Shown here piece by piece: positions 27,626 to 37,665 of a DNA stretch of 64,000 bases. The stretch is from Mycolicibacterium sp. TUM20985 (GTDB taxonomy: Bacteria; Actinomycetota; Actinomycetes; Mycobacteriales; Mycobacteriaceae): the NCBI RefSeq assembly GCF_030295745.1, contig NZ_AP027291.1:1860001-1924000 (forward strand), given 5' to 3'. Within the stretch, counting starts at the first letter, position 1. Every line of letters starts with the position of its first letter. A program made the position numbers and the translations under genes. Under the pieces are notes generated by a model that saw only the letters and a program-made list of their open reading frames with translations, was not told the DNA's origin and ran no database searches.

Positions 27626-28684
27626 ATGACAACTCAAGCAGATCTCGACCTCGGGACCCACAAGGTCGTCACCGATGAGCGGGTCAAGGAACAGAACAAA
27701 CTGCAACGCTTGCTGATTCGCCCCGAGATGGGTGCATTGGTCGGCGCGATCGGAATCTTCATCTTCTTCGCGATCGTCGCACCGCCGTTCCGCAGCCCCG
27801 AGGCATTGGCCACGGTGCTGTACGCCAGTTCCACGATCGGCATCATGGCGGTTGCGGTGGGGCTGTTGATGATCGGCGGCGAATTCGACCTCTCCGCCGG
27901 TGTCGCGGTCACCACCAGCGCGTTGGCAGCGTCGATGATCTCCTACAACCTGCACCTCAACCTTTGGGTAGGGGCCGCGCTGGCGCTGGGCGTGTCCTTG
28001 GGGATCGGCTTCCTCAACGGCTATCTCGTGATGAAGACCAAGATCCCATCGTTCCTGATCACGTTGAGCTCGTTCCTGATGTTGACCGGTATCAACCTGG
28101 CGGTGACCAAGCTGATCACGGGTCAGGTGGCGTCGTCGAACGTGGCCAACATGCAGGGCTTCGATTCCGCGAGAACGGTGTTCGCGTCATCGTTCAACAT
28201 CCTCGGAGTCTCGGTCAGGATCACCGTGCTGTGGTGGATCCTGTTCACCGTCATCGCCACCTACGTGTTGTTCAAGACCCGGGTGGGCAACTGGATCTTC
28301 GCCGTCGGCGGCAATCTGGAGAGTGCGCGCGCCGTCGGGGTCCCGGTGAACAAGGTCAAGATCGGGTTGTTCATGTGCGTCGGCTTCGCGGCCTGGTTCG
28401 TCGGCATGCACGTGCTTTTCTCGTTCAACACGATTCAGTCCGGCCAGGGTGTAGGCAACGAGTTCCTCTACATCATCGCCGCGGTCATCGGTGGCTGCCT
28501 GCTCACGGGTGGGTACGGCACCGCGATCGGCACCCTGATCGGTGCCTTCATCTTCGGCATGACCAACCAGGGCATCGTCTACGCCGGTTGGAATCCCGAC
28601 TGGTTCAAGTTCTTCCTCGGCGCGATGCTCCTGTTCGCGGTCATCGCCAACAACGCCTTCCGTAACTACGCGGCGAAGAAGTAG
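27626..28684 (+). CDS. Sugar/inositol ABC importer, permease (RbsC-like)
   Basis: The 352-residue integral membrane protein has about eight to ten hydrophobic segments (for example GALVGAIGIFIFFAIVAPPF, IGIMAVAVGLLMIGGEFDLS, FLYIIAAVIGGCLLTGG). The motif GGEFDLSAGVAVTTSALAA matches BPD_transp_2 permeases such as RbsC, where GGxDLS is conserved. It forms the membrane channel for the adjacent binding protein and ATPase. AAGGTAG precedes the start. Confidence 0.93.
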   Translation: MTTQADLDLGTHKVVTDERVKEQNKLQRLLIRPEMGALVGAIGIFIFFAIVAPPFRSPEALATVLYASSTIGIMAVAVGLLMIGGEFDLSAGVAVTTSALAASMISYNLHLNLWVGAALALGVSLGIGFLNGYLVMKTKIPSFLITLSSFLMLTGINLAVTKLITGQVASSNVANMQGFDSARTVFASSFNILGVSVRITVLWWILFTVIATYVLFKTRVGNWIFAVGGNLESARAVGVPVNKVKIGLFMCVGFAAWFVGMHVLFSFNTIQSGQGVGNEFLYIIAAVIGGCLLTGGYGTAIGTLIGAFIFGMTNQGIVYAGWNPDWFKFFLGAMLLFAVIANNAFRNYAAKK

Positions 28685-28694
28685 GGACACGACC

Positions 28695-29513
28695 ATGACC
28701 ACGACCACTGAAGCTCCCATCGCCGAGACTCCATCGGGTGGCGAGGCGCCACTGATCGAGCTCAAGTCCGTCGGGAAGAGCTACGGAAACATCATCGCGC
28801 TCAAGGACATCAACCTCTCCGTGAGTGCCGGACAGGTCACCGGTGTGCTGGGTGACAACGGTGCGGGCAAATCCACCCTCATCAAGATCATCGCCGGCCT
28901 GCACCAGCCCACCGAGGGCGAGCTGCTGGTCGATGGGCAGGCCATGACGTTCAACTCTCCGAAGGACGCGCTGGCCAACGGGATTGCCACGGTGTACCAG
29001 GACCTCGCGGTCGTGGCGCTGATGCCGGTATGGCGAAACTTCTTCCTGGGTCAGGAACTCCGGAAGAAGGGGATTCTGAAGTCGTTGGACATCCACGCGA
29101 TGCGTGCGACCACGATCTCGGAGCTCAAGAAGATGGGCATCGATCTGCCTGACGTCGACGCCCCCATCGGCTCGTTGTCGGGTGGCCAGCGCCAGTGCGT
29201 CGCGATCGCACGCGCCGTGTTCTTCGGGGCCCGGGTGTTGATTCTCGACGAGCCGACGGCGGCATTGGGTGTCAAGCAATCCGGTGTGGTGTTGCGCTAC
29301 ATCACCGCAGCCAAGGAGCAGGGGTTCGGCGTCATCTTCATCACGCACAACCCCCACCACGCGCACATGGTGGGCGACCACTTCGTGTTGCTCAACCGCG
29401 GCAGGCAGAAGCTGGACTGCACCTACGACGAGATCACCCTGGAGCACCTCACGCAGGAGATGGCCGGCGGCAACGAGTTGGAAGCCCTCAGCCACGAACT
29501 CGGTCGCAAGTAG
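28695..29513 (+). CDS. Sugar/inositol ABC importer, single-domain ATPase
   Basis: The 272-residue ATPase has Walker A GDNGAGKST, the signature LSGGQRQCVAIARAV, Walker B VLILDEPTAALG and a switch His in IFITHNPHHAHM. It has one nucleotide-binding domain, whereas RbsA-type sugar ATPases usually have two, so it probably works as a homodimer. It ends the importer operon and is followed by a strong hairpin. Confidence 0.93.
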   Translation: MTTTTEAPIAETPSGGEAPLIELKSVGKSYGNIIALKDINLSVSAGQVTGVLGDNGAGKSTLIKIIAGLHQPTEGELLVDGQAMTFNSPKDALANGIATVYQDLAVVALMPVWRNFFLGQELRKKGILKSLDIHAMRATTISELKKMGIDLPDVDAPIGSLSGGQRQCVAIARAVFFGARVLILDEPTAALGVKQSGVVLRYITAAKEQGFGVIFITHNPHHAHMVGDHFVLLNRGRQKLDCTYDEITLEHLTQEMAGGNELEALSHELGRK

Positions 29514-29528
29514 CACGTCCCCGGACTC

Positions 29529-29562
29529 AGAACCCCGTCGGCTGCACAGTCGGCGGGGTTCT
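29529..29562 (+). terminator. Hairpin terminator after the ABC importer operon
   Basis: The arm AGAACCCCGTCGGCTG (29529-29544) pairs with CAGTCGGCGGGGTTCT (29547-29562) with two wobble or mismatch positions. It lies 16 bases after the ATPase stop. The rest of the gap to 29802 (240 bp) shows no gene; it separates convergent transcripts. Confidence 0.7.
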
Positions 29563-29802
29563 GTCACGCGGGCCCGGCTGCTAGCCGCGGCGAGAGCTCC
29601 TCGCGACGACGTCACTCGCGGCCAATTACGTAGTCTCGTACGCCTTCGGGATCCTCTGCCCCGCGCAGATCTGGCAATTGCGGAACTCAGCGGCGGGATA
29701 TCGTCCGCCCGCGGCATGACGACACGGCTGTTCGAGTGGGAGTCTTGACCCAGCACACGGCCCTAGGCCGAGGGCGCCGAGGTCAGGGGGCGCGCCGCTT
29801 AC

Positions 29803-31419
29803 TCAGCCCAAGCCGAGTGAGCGGGCGCTGTGCTCCCGCATCTCGACCTTGCGGACCTTGCCAGTCACGGTCATCGGGAACTCGTCGACGATCTCGACGT
29901 AGCGGGGGATCTTGTAGTGCGCCAGCTTGTCCGTCGCGAAACCCCGGACCGCATCTGCACTCAACGGCGGGCGACCCGGTTTCATTCGGATCCACGCGCA
30001 GATCTCCTCGCCGTAGCGCGGGTCGGGCACCCCGATGACTTGGGCGTCATCGATGTCCGGGTGGGTGTGGAGGAATTCCTCGACCTCTCGCGGATAGACG
30101 TTCTCGCCGCCTCGGATGACCATGTCCTTGATACGGCCAACCACGTTGCAATAGCCGTCTTCGCGCATGACCGCCAGGTCGCCGGTGTGCATCCAGCCCT
30201 CGTCGTCGATCGCCTCGCGGGTCCTGGCGTCCTCGCACCAGTAGCCCAACATCACCGAATAGCCGCGCGTGCAGATCTCGCCGGATTGCCCGCGCGGCAA
30301 GACCTTCCCGGTCTCCGGACTGATGATCTTGATCTCGACGTGCGGATGCGCCCGACCGATGGATGCGGTGCGTCGCTCCAAGTCGTCGTCGATCAAGGTT
30401 TGGCAGGACACCGGCGAGGTCTCGGTCATCCCGTAGGCGATCGCCACCTCGGACAGGTGCATCTCCTTGATGCAGCGCTTCATCACCTCGACCGGACAGA
30501 CCGCGCCGGCCATGATGCCGGTGCGTAGCGAACCCAGGTCCCTCTCGTGGAACTCGGGATGACCGAGCATTGCGATGAACATGGTCGGCACGCCGTACAC
30601 CCCGGTGCAGCGTTCGGTTTCGATGGCGGCCAGGGTGAACCCCGGATCGAAGCCGGGTGCCGGGATCACCATGGTGGCCGCGTGCGTGACGCAACCCAGG
30701 TTGCCCATGACCATGCCGAAGCAGTGGTAGAACGGCACCGGGATGCACAACCGGTCGTCCGGGCCGAGGTTGATCAAGTCGGTGACGAAGAACCCGTTGT
30801 TGAGGATGTTGCGGTGTGACAGCGTCGCGCCCTTCGGGAATCCCGTTGTACCCGAGGTGTATTGGATGTTGATCGGGTCGTCGTTGCGCAATGTTGCGAT
30901 TCGATCGCGCAGTTGGTCATCGGTCACGGACCGTCCGGCGACCATTAGCGAGTCCCAGTCGCCGCTGTCGAGCAGGATCACGTCGCGCAGGGCGGGTGCG
31001 TCGTGGCGCACCTCCTCGATCATCGTCACGTAGTCGGAGCTCTTGAACGCCGTCGCCGAGATCAGGGTGCGAATACCCGACTGCGCCAGTACGTAGCCGA
31101 GTTCATGGCTGCGGTAGGCGGGATTGACGGTCACCAGGACGGCGCCGATGGTTGCGGTGGCGAACTGCACGATGGTCCATTCGGCACAGTTCGGCGCCCA
31201 GATGCCAACCCGGTCTCCCCGCTGTACGCCGAGGTCCATCAACCCTCGAGCGATCGCCTCGACGTCGGCATTCAACTCGCGGTATGTCCAGCGCCTGCCG
31301 GTGGCCACCTCGACGAGCGCCTCGACATCGGGATGAGCGGCTGCCGCGGCCCGAAAATGCTCGCCGATGGTGTGCTCGAGGATCGGCGTATCGGTGGGAC
31401 CCGCGTCATAGGACTCCAT
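29803..31419 (-). CDS. Acyl-CoA ligase (FadD-type, AMP-binding)
   Basis: The 538-residue adenylate-forming enzyme activates a fatty or alicyclic acid to its CoA thioester. The P-loop motif is YTSGTTGFPKGATLSH, A5 is YGMTETSP, and GWMHTGDLAVMREDGYCNVVGRIKDMVIRGGENVYPREVEE holds the hinge. The C-terminal catalytic Lys is in MTVTGKVRKVEM. ATG 31419 overlaps the stop of the upstream ligase gene by one base (TGATG), so the two ligases are coupled. The usual FadD length is 500-560. Substrate unknown; the cluster suggests a product of the mel2 or mce-imported pathway. Confidence 0.9.
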   Translation of the reverse strand: MESYDAGPTDTPILEHTIGEHFRAAAAAHPDVEALVEVATGRRWTYRELNADVEAIARGLMDLGVQRGDRVGIWAPNCAEWTIVQFATATIGAVLVTVNPAYRSHELGYVLAQSGIRTLISATAFKSSDYVTMIEEVRHDAPALRDVILLDSGDWDSLMVAGRSVTDDQLRDRIATLRNDDPINIQYTSGTTGFPKGATLSHRNILNNGFFVTDLINLGPDDRLCIPVPFYHCFGMVMGNLGCVTHAATMVIPAPGFDPGFTLAAIETERCTGVYGVPTMFIAMLGHPEFHERDLGSLRTGIMAGAVCPVEVMKRCIKEMHLSEVAIAYGMTETSPVSCQTLIDDDLERRTASIGRAHPHVEIKIISPETGKVLPRGQSGEICTRGYSVMLGYWCEDARTREAIDDEGWMHTGDLAVMREDGYCNVVGRIKDMVIRGGENVYPREVEEFLHTHPDIDDAQVIGVPDPRYGEEICAWIRMKPGRPPLSADAVRGFATDKLAHYKIPRYVEIVDEFPMTVTGKVRKVEMREHSARSLGLG

Positions 31420-33014
31420 CAAATGCCTCCGGATGTCTGCGTGACGCCGTACGCGAGGCGTAACTGGGCCTTGAGCACCTTCCCGCTTGCGTTGCGCGGC
31501 AACGCATCGACGATCACCACATGGCGCGGCCGCTTGTAGGCGGCAAGGTGCGCGCGGCAGTGCGTCTCGATTTCGGCGTCGGTCGGTGGGGCGGTGGGGT
31601 CGTGCGCGACGATCACCGCCATCGGTGTCTCCCCCCACTTCTGGTCGGGCACGGCGATGATCGCCACCTCGCTGACGTTGGGATGGGCCGCCACGACGTT
31701 CTCCACCTCGGCACTGTAGATGTTCTCACCACCCGAGATGATCATGTCCTTCTTTCGGTCGACCACGTAGATGTAGCCGTCTTCGTCCTGCCGGACGAGG
31801 TCACCGGAGTGGAACCATCCGCCGTGGAAGGCCGCGGCGGTCTCGGCAGGTCTGTTCCAGTACTCCCGCATCACCAACGGACCGAGATACACGATCTCGC
31901 CGACCTCACCGACCGCGACGTCGGTCATGTCCTCGTCGACGATGCGGACCTCGACGTTGAGCATCGGGGTACCGACGGAACCGATCTTGCGGATCGAGTC
32001 CGGCCCGCGCAGCAGGCAGGTGATGGGACTGCACTCGGTCTGGCCGAACGCCGCGATGATCTCGGCGCCCTCGAACGCGCTGGCCATGGCGCGAAGCAAC
32101 GTGGAGGAAGCGGGCGCCGCACCCCACCACACGCGACGCAGGCGGGACAGGTCGTAATCGGCCAGATCCGGTAGCTCGCATACCAGCTGCCACTGCGCCG
32201 GGGTCATCCAGCAGGACGTGACCCGCTCCTCGGCGATGGTGTTCAGCGCGGCCGCCGGGGCGAACCCGCCCGACGGCGGAATGACGACGGTGCCGCCGGT
32301 GAGGAACGTCGGCAGCATCCCCGAGACGCCCGCGGTGTGGAACAGCGGCGCCATCGCCATCCAGCAGTCGTCGTCGGAACGGTGCCCGAGGGTGGCGATC
32401 GAACTGAACGCATGCAGATACAGATTGCGATGGGTGATCACAGCGCCCTTGGGCATGCCCGTCGTCCCCGAGGTGTACATGAGGAACGCGGGCTCCTCGT
32501 CGCCGACCGACACCTCGGTGGTGTACCCGGGGTCGGCGGCGCGGGTCAGTTCGTCCAGGTCGTCGCCGATGGTGAGGACGGTGTAGACGTCCTGGGCGCG
32601 GGTGAGCGCCCGTGGCACCGCGTCTTCTAGCGCCGTGTCCACCACCACCGCGGTGGCGCCGCAATCGGCGAGCACCCCGGCGATCTCGTCGGGAACCAGT
32701 CGGAAGTTGATCGGAACTGCGATCGCGCCCAATGTCAATGTGGCGAACCAGGTCTCGACGAGTTCCAGGCTGTTGACGCCGAGAGTGGCCACCCGGTCAC
32801 CGGGCCGGACACCGCGGGTTGCCAGGACGCTCGCCAGTCGCCTGACGGAGGCGTTCAATTCGGCGAAAGTGCATCGTCGCCGGGGATCGACGAAGGCTAT
32901 CTGGTTCGGCCGGATCAGCGCGTGCCGGGACAATGCATCGGGGAGTGAGATGCCCGCATGCGGCAGTGCCGAGCCGTCCGCAAGCGCTGCGCCGGAGAAG
33001 GTTTCGGTGAACAC
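31419..33014 (-). CDS. Acyl-CoA ligase (FadD-type, AMP-binding), second copy
   Basis: The 531-residue adenylate-forming enzyme has P-loop YTSGTTGMPKGAVITH, A5 FGQTECSPI, hinge GGWFHSGDLVRQDEDGYIYVVDRKKDMIISGGENIYSAEVE and catalytic Lys in ALPRNASGKVLKAQL. It differs clearly from its downstream partner, so they likely take different substrates. It begins 18 bp after the fadE18-like gene and overlaps the next ligase by one base. It belongs to the leftward operon echA13-fadE17-fadE18-fadD-fadD. Confidence 0.9.
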   Translation of the reverse strand: MFTETFSGAALADGSALPHAGISLPDALSRHALIRPNQIAFVDPRRRCTFAELNASVRRLASVLATRGVRPGDRVATLGVNSLELVETWFATLTLGAIAVPINFRLVPDEIAGVLADCGATAVVVDTALEDAVPRALTRAQDVYTVLTIGDDLDELTRAADPGYTTEVSVGDEEPAFLMYTSGTTGMPKGAVITHRNLYLHAFSSIATLGHRSDDDCWMAMAPLFHTAGVSGMLPTFLTGGTVVIPPSGGFAPAAALNTIAEERVTSCWMTPAQWQLVCELPDLADYDLSRLRRVWWGAAPASSTLLRAMASAFEGAEIIAAFGQTECSPITCLLRGPDSIRKIGSVGTPMLNVEVRIVDEDMTDVAVGEVGEIVYLGPLVMREYWNRPAETAAAFHGGWFHSGDLVRQDEDGYIYVVDRKKDMIISGGENIYSAEVENVVAAHPNVSEVAIIAVPDQKWGETPMAVIVAHDPTAPPTDAEIETHCRAHLAAYKRPRHVVIVDALPRNASGKVLKAQLRLAYGVTQTSGGI

Positions 33015-33032
33015 GGCTGGCTCCTCGGGGTT

Positions 33033-34130
33033 TCAGATTCCGACGCGGTCGGCGAGTAACGCCCGGTGTTGGGCGCTGCTGCCGAACAGCGCTGCGGTGG
33101 TCCTGGCGCGTCGGAAGTACAGGTGCAGGACGTGTTCCCAGGTGAAACCGGTACCGCCGTGCACCTGGATCGCCGATCCCGCGCATGCCAGGTAGGTGTC
33201 GGTGGCCTGCGCCTTCACCAGTGGGGCCACGGTCGCCAGCTCGGGGTCGCGGCCAGCGCTCATCGCCGCATACATGACCGCGGCACGGGTCGCATCGATC
33301 TCGATCATCATGTCGGCACACGAATGCTTGACTGCCTGAAAGGATCCGATCGGCCGGTTGAACTGGCGCCGGTTCTTGGCGTGATCGACCGCCAGCGTCA
33401 GGCATGCCTCGGCGCCGCCGAGCATCTCGGCGGCCAACAACACTCGCGCCACGTCGAGTACCCGCTCGAGGCCCTCGGTCGAGGAGGCCGAGAGCACCTC
33501 GGCGCGCGCGTCCTTCAACCGCAGTCTCGCCACGGGGCGGGTGTGATCGAAGGATTGCAGCGGCTCGACGACGACGCCGGGCTGGGCTGCCGTGACGATG
33601 CAGACGACGACGGTTCCGTCGAGCACGGCGGGCACCACGAACAGGTCGGCGACGTGGCCGTGCAGGACGGGGCAGCACTCGCCGGTCAGGATGACGTGAC
33701 GGCCTTGCCCAACAACCCAGACCGTAGCTGCCGACGGGTCGGCCGCACCGGGTCCGGTGGCTGCGAACGCGCCGATTCGTCTGCCGCAGAGCAGCTCTGG
33801 AAGCAGTCGGCGGCGCTGCTCGTCGTCACCCATCCGCAAGACGGCCTCGATGGCGAAGGCCGTCGTCGCCAGGGGAACGGGTGTGAGTGCGCGGCCGAGT
33901 TCGGTGAACACGAGGGTTGTCTCGACCAGCGTCGCTCCTTCCCCGCCATATTCCGCGGGCACGCCGAGCCCCGGCAGGTCCAGTTCGCCGCACAGTCGCT
34001 GCCATAGGCGGGGGTCATGCCCATCGGAGTCGGCCACCTCGCGCAGCGCCGACGGCGGCGCGTGATGCTGCAGGAACTGGCGCAACGACGCGCGGAACTC
34101 CTCCTGCTCGACGGTGTAGCGGAACTCCAT
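33033..34130 (-). CDS. fadE18: Acyl-CoA dehydrogenase, FadE18-like
   Basis: The 365-residue flavoprotein starts at ATG 34130, one base after the fadE17 stop. Features are FTELGRALTPVPLATTAFAIEAVLRMG, the C-terminal helical domain with DHAKNRRQFNRPIGSFQAVKHSCADMMIEIDATRAAVMYA and IQVHGGTGFTWEHVLHLYFRRA. The shorter length and the pairing with a 410-residue FadE match FadE18-FadE17 of M. tuberculosis (Rv1933c-Rv1934c), where such pairs form alpha2beta2 heterotetramers acting on bulky (steroid-like) acyl-CoAs. The symbol rests on gene order and length. Confidence 0.88.
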   Translation of the reverse strand: MEFRYTVEQEEFRASLRQFLQHHAPPSALREVADSDGHDPRLWQRLCGELDLPGLGVPAEYGGEGATLVETTLVFTELGRALTPVPLATTAFAIEAVLRMGDDEQRRRLLPELLCGRRIGAFAATGPGAADPSAATVWVVGQGRHVILTGECCPVLHGHVADLFVVPAVLDGTVVVCIVTAAQPGVVVEPLQSFDHTRPVARLRLKDARAEVLSASSTEGLERVLDVARVLLAAEMLGGAEACLTLAVDHAKNRRQFNRPIGSFQAVKHSCADMMIEIDATRAAVMYAAMSAGRDPELATVAPLVKAQATDTYLACAGSAIQVHGGTGFTWEHVLHLYFRRARTTAALFGSSAQHRALLADRVGI

Positions 34131-34131
34131 C

Positions 34132-35364
34132 TCAGTGCTCCGCGCGCGCGACGGCAGGCTCCTTGGGGAGCCCCAGCAGCTGCTCGCCAATGACGTTGCG
34201 CTGGATCTGCGAACTACCGGCGTAGATCGTCGCCGCGCGCGCGTACAGCAGCTCGTCCATCCAGCACGCGGCGGAGTTCGGCGTGCCCGCGTCTGCAGCC
34301 ATGAGTGCTGCACCGTTTCCCGGGCCGTCGGGATGCAGCGCCTCCAACCCGAGGATCTCGGCGGCGAGCTCGGTGTATCGCTGGAAGTACTCACTCCAGA
34401 TCACCTTGGAGATGGCGGCGTCGGCCCCCGGTCGCTGCCGGTTCGACAACGTCGTCAGTTCGCGGTACCCGCGATAGCGCATGATCTGTACGCGGGAATG
34501 GCACCAGGCCAACTCGTCCCGGATTCGCGCGTCGGCGTTCAGTCCGCGGTCCCTGGCCAGATCACACAGCCGTTCCAGGTCCCGGCCGAAGTCGATCGCG
34601 GCCGTGGTGACCTGCGATCCGCGCTCGAAGCCGAGCAGTGCCATGGCAATCGGCCATCCGTCACCTGGGTCGCCAACCACGTTGCGGGCTGGAGTGCGGG
34701 CATCGGTCAGGAACACCTCGTTGAACGAGGCGTGCCCGGCGGCGTTGACGATCGGCCGGACCGCCACGCCGGGCTGGTCCATCGGCATCAGGACGAGGGA
34801 GAGCCCCCGATGTTTCGGTGCCTGCGGGTCGGTGCGTGCCAGCAGGAACATCCAGTTCGCGGTCCCGCCGGCCGATGTCCAGATCTTCTGACCGTTGATG
34901 ACCCACTCGTCACCTTCGAGCACCGCCCTGGTCCGCACGGAAGCTAGGTCCGATCCCGCCTCCGGCTCGGAGAAACCCTGGCACCAGCGATCTTCCGCGC
35001 TGAGAATGCGAGGCAGGAAGACCGCCTTCTGTTCGACTGACCCGAAGGCGATCAAGGTGTTGCCGAGCAGATCGATGCCGAATCCGTCGTGCTCCGCCCG
35101 GGCCGGTGCGCCGACCTTGGCGAATTCCTCTGCGAGCACGACCTGTTCGATGGCCGATAGTCCGGGCCCGCCGTATTCCCTCGGCCAGGAGACCGCGACC
35201 AGGCCGGCCGTTGCCAGCGACTGCCGCCACTGGTGGGTCATCAGCTCTCGTGCCCCCGCCGCCAACGCCCCGACCCCAGTCCAGTCGGCGGGAAGGTTAT
35301 TGGCGAGGAAGTCGCCTATCCTGCTGCGGAATACCTCGGCTTCTGGTGGGTAATCGATGTCCAC
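34132..35364 (-). CDS. fadE17: Acyl-CoA dehydrogenase, FadE17-like
   Basis: The 410-residue flavoprotein starts at GTG 35364 ([20 protein letters not shown]). FAD/substrate motifs include [52 protein letters not shown] and the C-terminal [20 protein letters not shown]. It is the large partner of the downstream fadE18-like gene. The enzyme would introduce a 2,3-double bond into an acyl-CoA in the cytoplasm. It follows echA13 by ten bases in the operon. Confidence 0.9.
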   Translation of the reverse strand: MDIDYPPEAEVFRSRIGDFLANNLPADWTGVGALAAGARELMTHQWRQSLATAGLVAVSWPREYGGPGLSAIEQVVLAEEFAKVGAPARAEHDGFGIDLLGNTLIAFGSVEQKAVFLPRILSAEDRWCQGFSEPEAGSDLASVRTRAVLEGDEWVINGQKIWTSAGGTANWMFLLARTDPQAPKHRGLSLVLMPMDQPGVAVRPIVNAAGHASFNEVFLTDARTPARNVVGDPGDGWPIAMALLGFERGSQVTTAAIDFGRDLERLCDLARDRGLNADARIRDELAWCHSRVQIMRYRGYRELTTLSNRQRPGADAAISKVIWSEYFQRYTELAAEILGLEALHPDGPGNGAALMAADAGTPNSAACWMDELLYARAATIYAGSSQIQRNVIGEQLLGLPKEPAVARAEH

Positions 35365-35374
35365 GCCGGCCCGC

Positions 35375-36271
35375 CTATGGATGCCGCTTCGCGGCCGGCC
35401 GGATCTCGGGCGAGATCCGCCAATCCTCGAGCCCGTTCTCGACGGTCCCGTAGCACAATTCGCCGCCGGTCACCTCACTCCAGTACGCATGGTTGAGCTG
35501 GTGCAGGGAGAAGCAGCTGTCCAATGCGGTCGCGAACCCCATGGCGTCGACGCTCTTGTTGACCGAATCCTTGATGAGGAGTGCCGCCATTGTCGGCAAC
35601 TTTGCCACCCGCCGGGCGAATTCAATTGTGCTCGAGGATAATTCATCGTTGGGGAAGACCTTGCTAACCATGCCGAGGACGTGTGCTTCGTCGGCACCTA
35701 GGGAGTCGCCGGTGAAGAGGAGTTCCTTGGCCTTGCGCGGGCCGAACTCCCAGGGGTGGCCGAAGTATTCCACGCCGCACATGCCGAGTCGGGTGCCGAC
35801 GACGTCGGCGAAGATGGCGTCCTCGCCGGCGACGATCAGATCACAGCACCAGGCCAGCATCAGGCCCGCCGAGAGCACCTTCCCGTGCACCTCGGCGATG
35901 GTGACCTTGCGCAGATTGCGCCACCGCTTGGTGTTCTCGAAGAAGTAGTGCCACTCCTGGCGGTACCGCGATTCGACACCGCCGTACGTGGCGCCGTTGC
36001 AGCCGTAGGTGGGGTGCTGGCCCGGCCCGGCCGTGCGTTCTCGCACGTCGTCGAAGGAGCCCAGGTCGTGTCCGGCCGAGAATGACGGGCCCTCTGCCCG
36101 CAGGATCACCACCCGCACGGTGTCGTCGGTCTCGGCGCGTTCGAATGCCGCGTCCAGCTCGACCAGTAGCCCCCGGTTCTGCGCATTGTGCTGCTTGGGG
36201 CGATCGAGGGTGATGACGGCGATTCGGCCGTCGTCCACGCGCTCGTACCCGATGTAGTCGAAATCCTGCAC
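35375..36271 (-). CDS. echA13: Enoyl-CoA hydratase/isomerase, EchA13-like
   Basis: The 298-residue crotonase starts at GTG 36271, with AAGGGAG six bases upstream. Oxyanion strands are [14 protein letters not shown] and [35 protein letters not shown]. It lacks an obvious Glu pair of classical hydratases, so the exact reaction is open. It heads the leftward operon and is divergent from melF. Its M. tuberculosis counterpart by position is Rv1935c (echA13). Confidence 0.88.
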   Translation of the reverse strand: MQDFDYIGYERVDDGRIAVITLDRPKQHNAQNRGLLVELDAAFERAETDDTVRVVILRAEGPSFSAGHDLGSFDDVRERTAGPGQHPTYGCNGATYGGVESRYRQEWHYFFENTKRWRNLRKVTIAEVHGKVLSAGLMLAWCCDLIVAGEDAIFADVVGTRLGMCGVEYFGHPWEFGPRKAKELLFTGDSLGADEAHVLGMVSKVFPNDELSSSTIEFARRVAKLPTMAALLIKDSVNKSVDAMGFATALDSCFSLHQLNHAYWSEVTGGELCYGTVENGLEDWRISPEIRPAAKRHP

Positions 36272-36326
36272 AGGATGCTCCCTTCTCACTCGGCTACACC
36301 TGCGAAGCTACGCGGCTCCAGACCAT

Positions 36327-36337
36327 TATGTCCATAG
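36327..36337. promoter_or_regulatory. Near-palindromic motif TATGTCCATAG (putative Mce3R site 1)
   Basis: TATG-TC-CATA lies in the divergent echA13/melF region. The exact reverse complement of these 11 bases occurs at 44675-44685 in the divergent region between mce3R and yrbE3A. Shared placement suggests an operator for the TetR regulator. The surrounding DNA (36340-36440) is unusually AT-rich. Confidence 0.6.
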
Positions 36338-36523
36338 ACGATACGCACGGAAGGACCATTAGAGCAGGCGATGTATCGAGTAAAATGCAACTTGTGTTTG
36401 AACTATGTATCTTGCTAGTACTGTGTTGTACATTACTAATTGACGGCCAGCGGATACCGTCGCGGTCGCCTTCCTGGCGACGGTTTCGCCGCTGGTGCCC
36501 ACCACCACCGAGGAGTGTTGAAG

Positions 36524-37636
36524 ATGGAGATCGGGTTGTTCCTGATGCCGGCGCATCCGCCGGAGCGAAGCTTGTACGACGCGACCCAGTGGGACCTCGA
36601 CATCATCGAGCTGGCCGACCAGCTGGGCTATGTGGAGGCGTGGGTAGGCGAGCACTTCACCGTGCCGTGGGAACCCATCTGTGCGCCGGATCTACTGCTG
36701 GCGCAAGCACTGTTGCGCACCACCAACATCAAGCTGGCCCCCGGAGCGCACCTGCTGCCGTACCACCACCCGGTCGAGCTCGCCCATCGGGTGGCGTATT
36801 TCGACCATCTCGCTCAGGGCCGGTTCATGCTCGGTGTCGGAGCCAGTGGCATCCCCGGCGACTGGGCGCTGTTCGACGTGGACGGAAAGAACGGCGAGCA
36901 TCGCGACATGACCCGCGAAGCGTTGGAGATCATGCTGAAGATCTGGACCGAGGACGAGCCGTGGGAACATCGCGGCAAGTACTGGAATGCCAACGGAATC
37001 GCCCCGATGTTCGACGGGCTGATGCGGCGCCACATCAAGCCTTTTCAGAAACCGCACCCGCCCATCGGTGTCACGGGATTCAGCGCAGGATCGGAGACCC
37101 TCAAGCTGGCCGGTGAACGGGGCTATCTCCCGATGAGCCTCGATCTCAACGCCGAATACGTTGCCACGCATTGGGATGCAGTGCTGGAAGGTGCCGCCCG
37201 TAGCGGCCGCACACCTGACCGGCGCGACTGGCGGCTGGTCCGCGAGGTCTTCGTCGCCGAGACCGACGAGCAGGCCTTCCGCCTCGCCGTCGACGGCATG
37301 ATGGGGCGCAACATGCGCGAGTACGTGCTGCCCACCTTCAAGATGTTCGGCATGACCAAGTTCTACAAGCACGATTCGGACGTCCCCGACGCCGATGTCA
37401 CGCCGGAGTACCTGGCCGAGAACACCTTCGTCGTCGGATCGGTGGACACCGTCATCGACAAACTGGAAGCCACCTACGACCAGGTCGGTGGTTTCGGACA
37501 TCTCCTGACACTGGGCTTCGACTACAGCGACAACCCGGGCCCGTGGAAGGAATCGATGCGGCTGCTCGCGGAGGAAGTCATGCCCCAGCTGAATGCCCGT
37601 CTCGCCAAGAAGCCCGCCGGAATCGCGCTCGTCTAA
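36524..37636 (+). CDS. melF: MelF-like LLM-class flavin-dependent oxidoreductase
   Basis: The 370-residue protein has the bacterial luciferase-like (LLM) TIM barrel: MEIGLFLMPAHPPERSLYD at the N-terminus, EAWVGEHFTVPWEPICAPDLLLAQAL, HPVELAHRVAYFDHLAQGRFMLGVGASGIPGDW and GSETLKLAGERGYLPMSLDLN. These enzymes use FMNH2 or F420 with oxygen for hydroxylation or Baeyer-Villiger reactions. ATG 36524 has GAGGAG eight bases upstream. It is the first gene of the mel2-type operon (M. tuberculosis Rv1936), linked there to tolerance of reactive oxygen and to lipid metabolism. It is divergent from echA13. Confidence 0.9.
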   Translation: MEIGLFLMPAHPPERSLYDATQWDLDIIELADQLGYVEAWVGEHFTVPWEPICAPDLLLAQALLRTTNIKLAPGAHLLPYHHPVELAHRVAYFDHLAQGRFMLGVGASGIPGDWALFDVDGKNGEHRDMTREALEIMLKIWTEDEPWEHRGKYWNANGIAPMFDGLMRRHIKPFQKPHPPIGVTGFSAGSETLKLAGERGYLPMSLDLNAEYVATHWDAVLEGAARSGRTPDRRDWRLVREVFVAETDEQAFRLAVDGMMGRNMREYVLPTFKMFGMTKFYKHDSDVPDADVTPEYLAENTFVVGSVDTVIDKLEATYDQVGGFGHLLTLGFDYSDNPGPWKESMRLLAEEVMPQLNARLAKKPAGIALV

Positions 37637-37665
37637 CCGATCGACCGTCCTGGGAAGGGAACGTC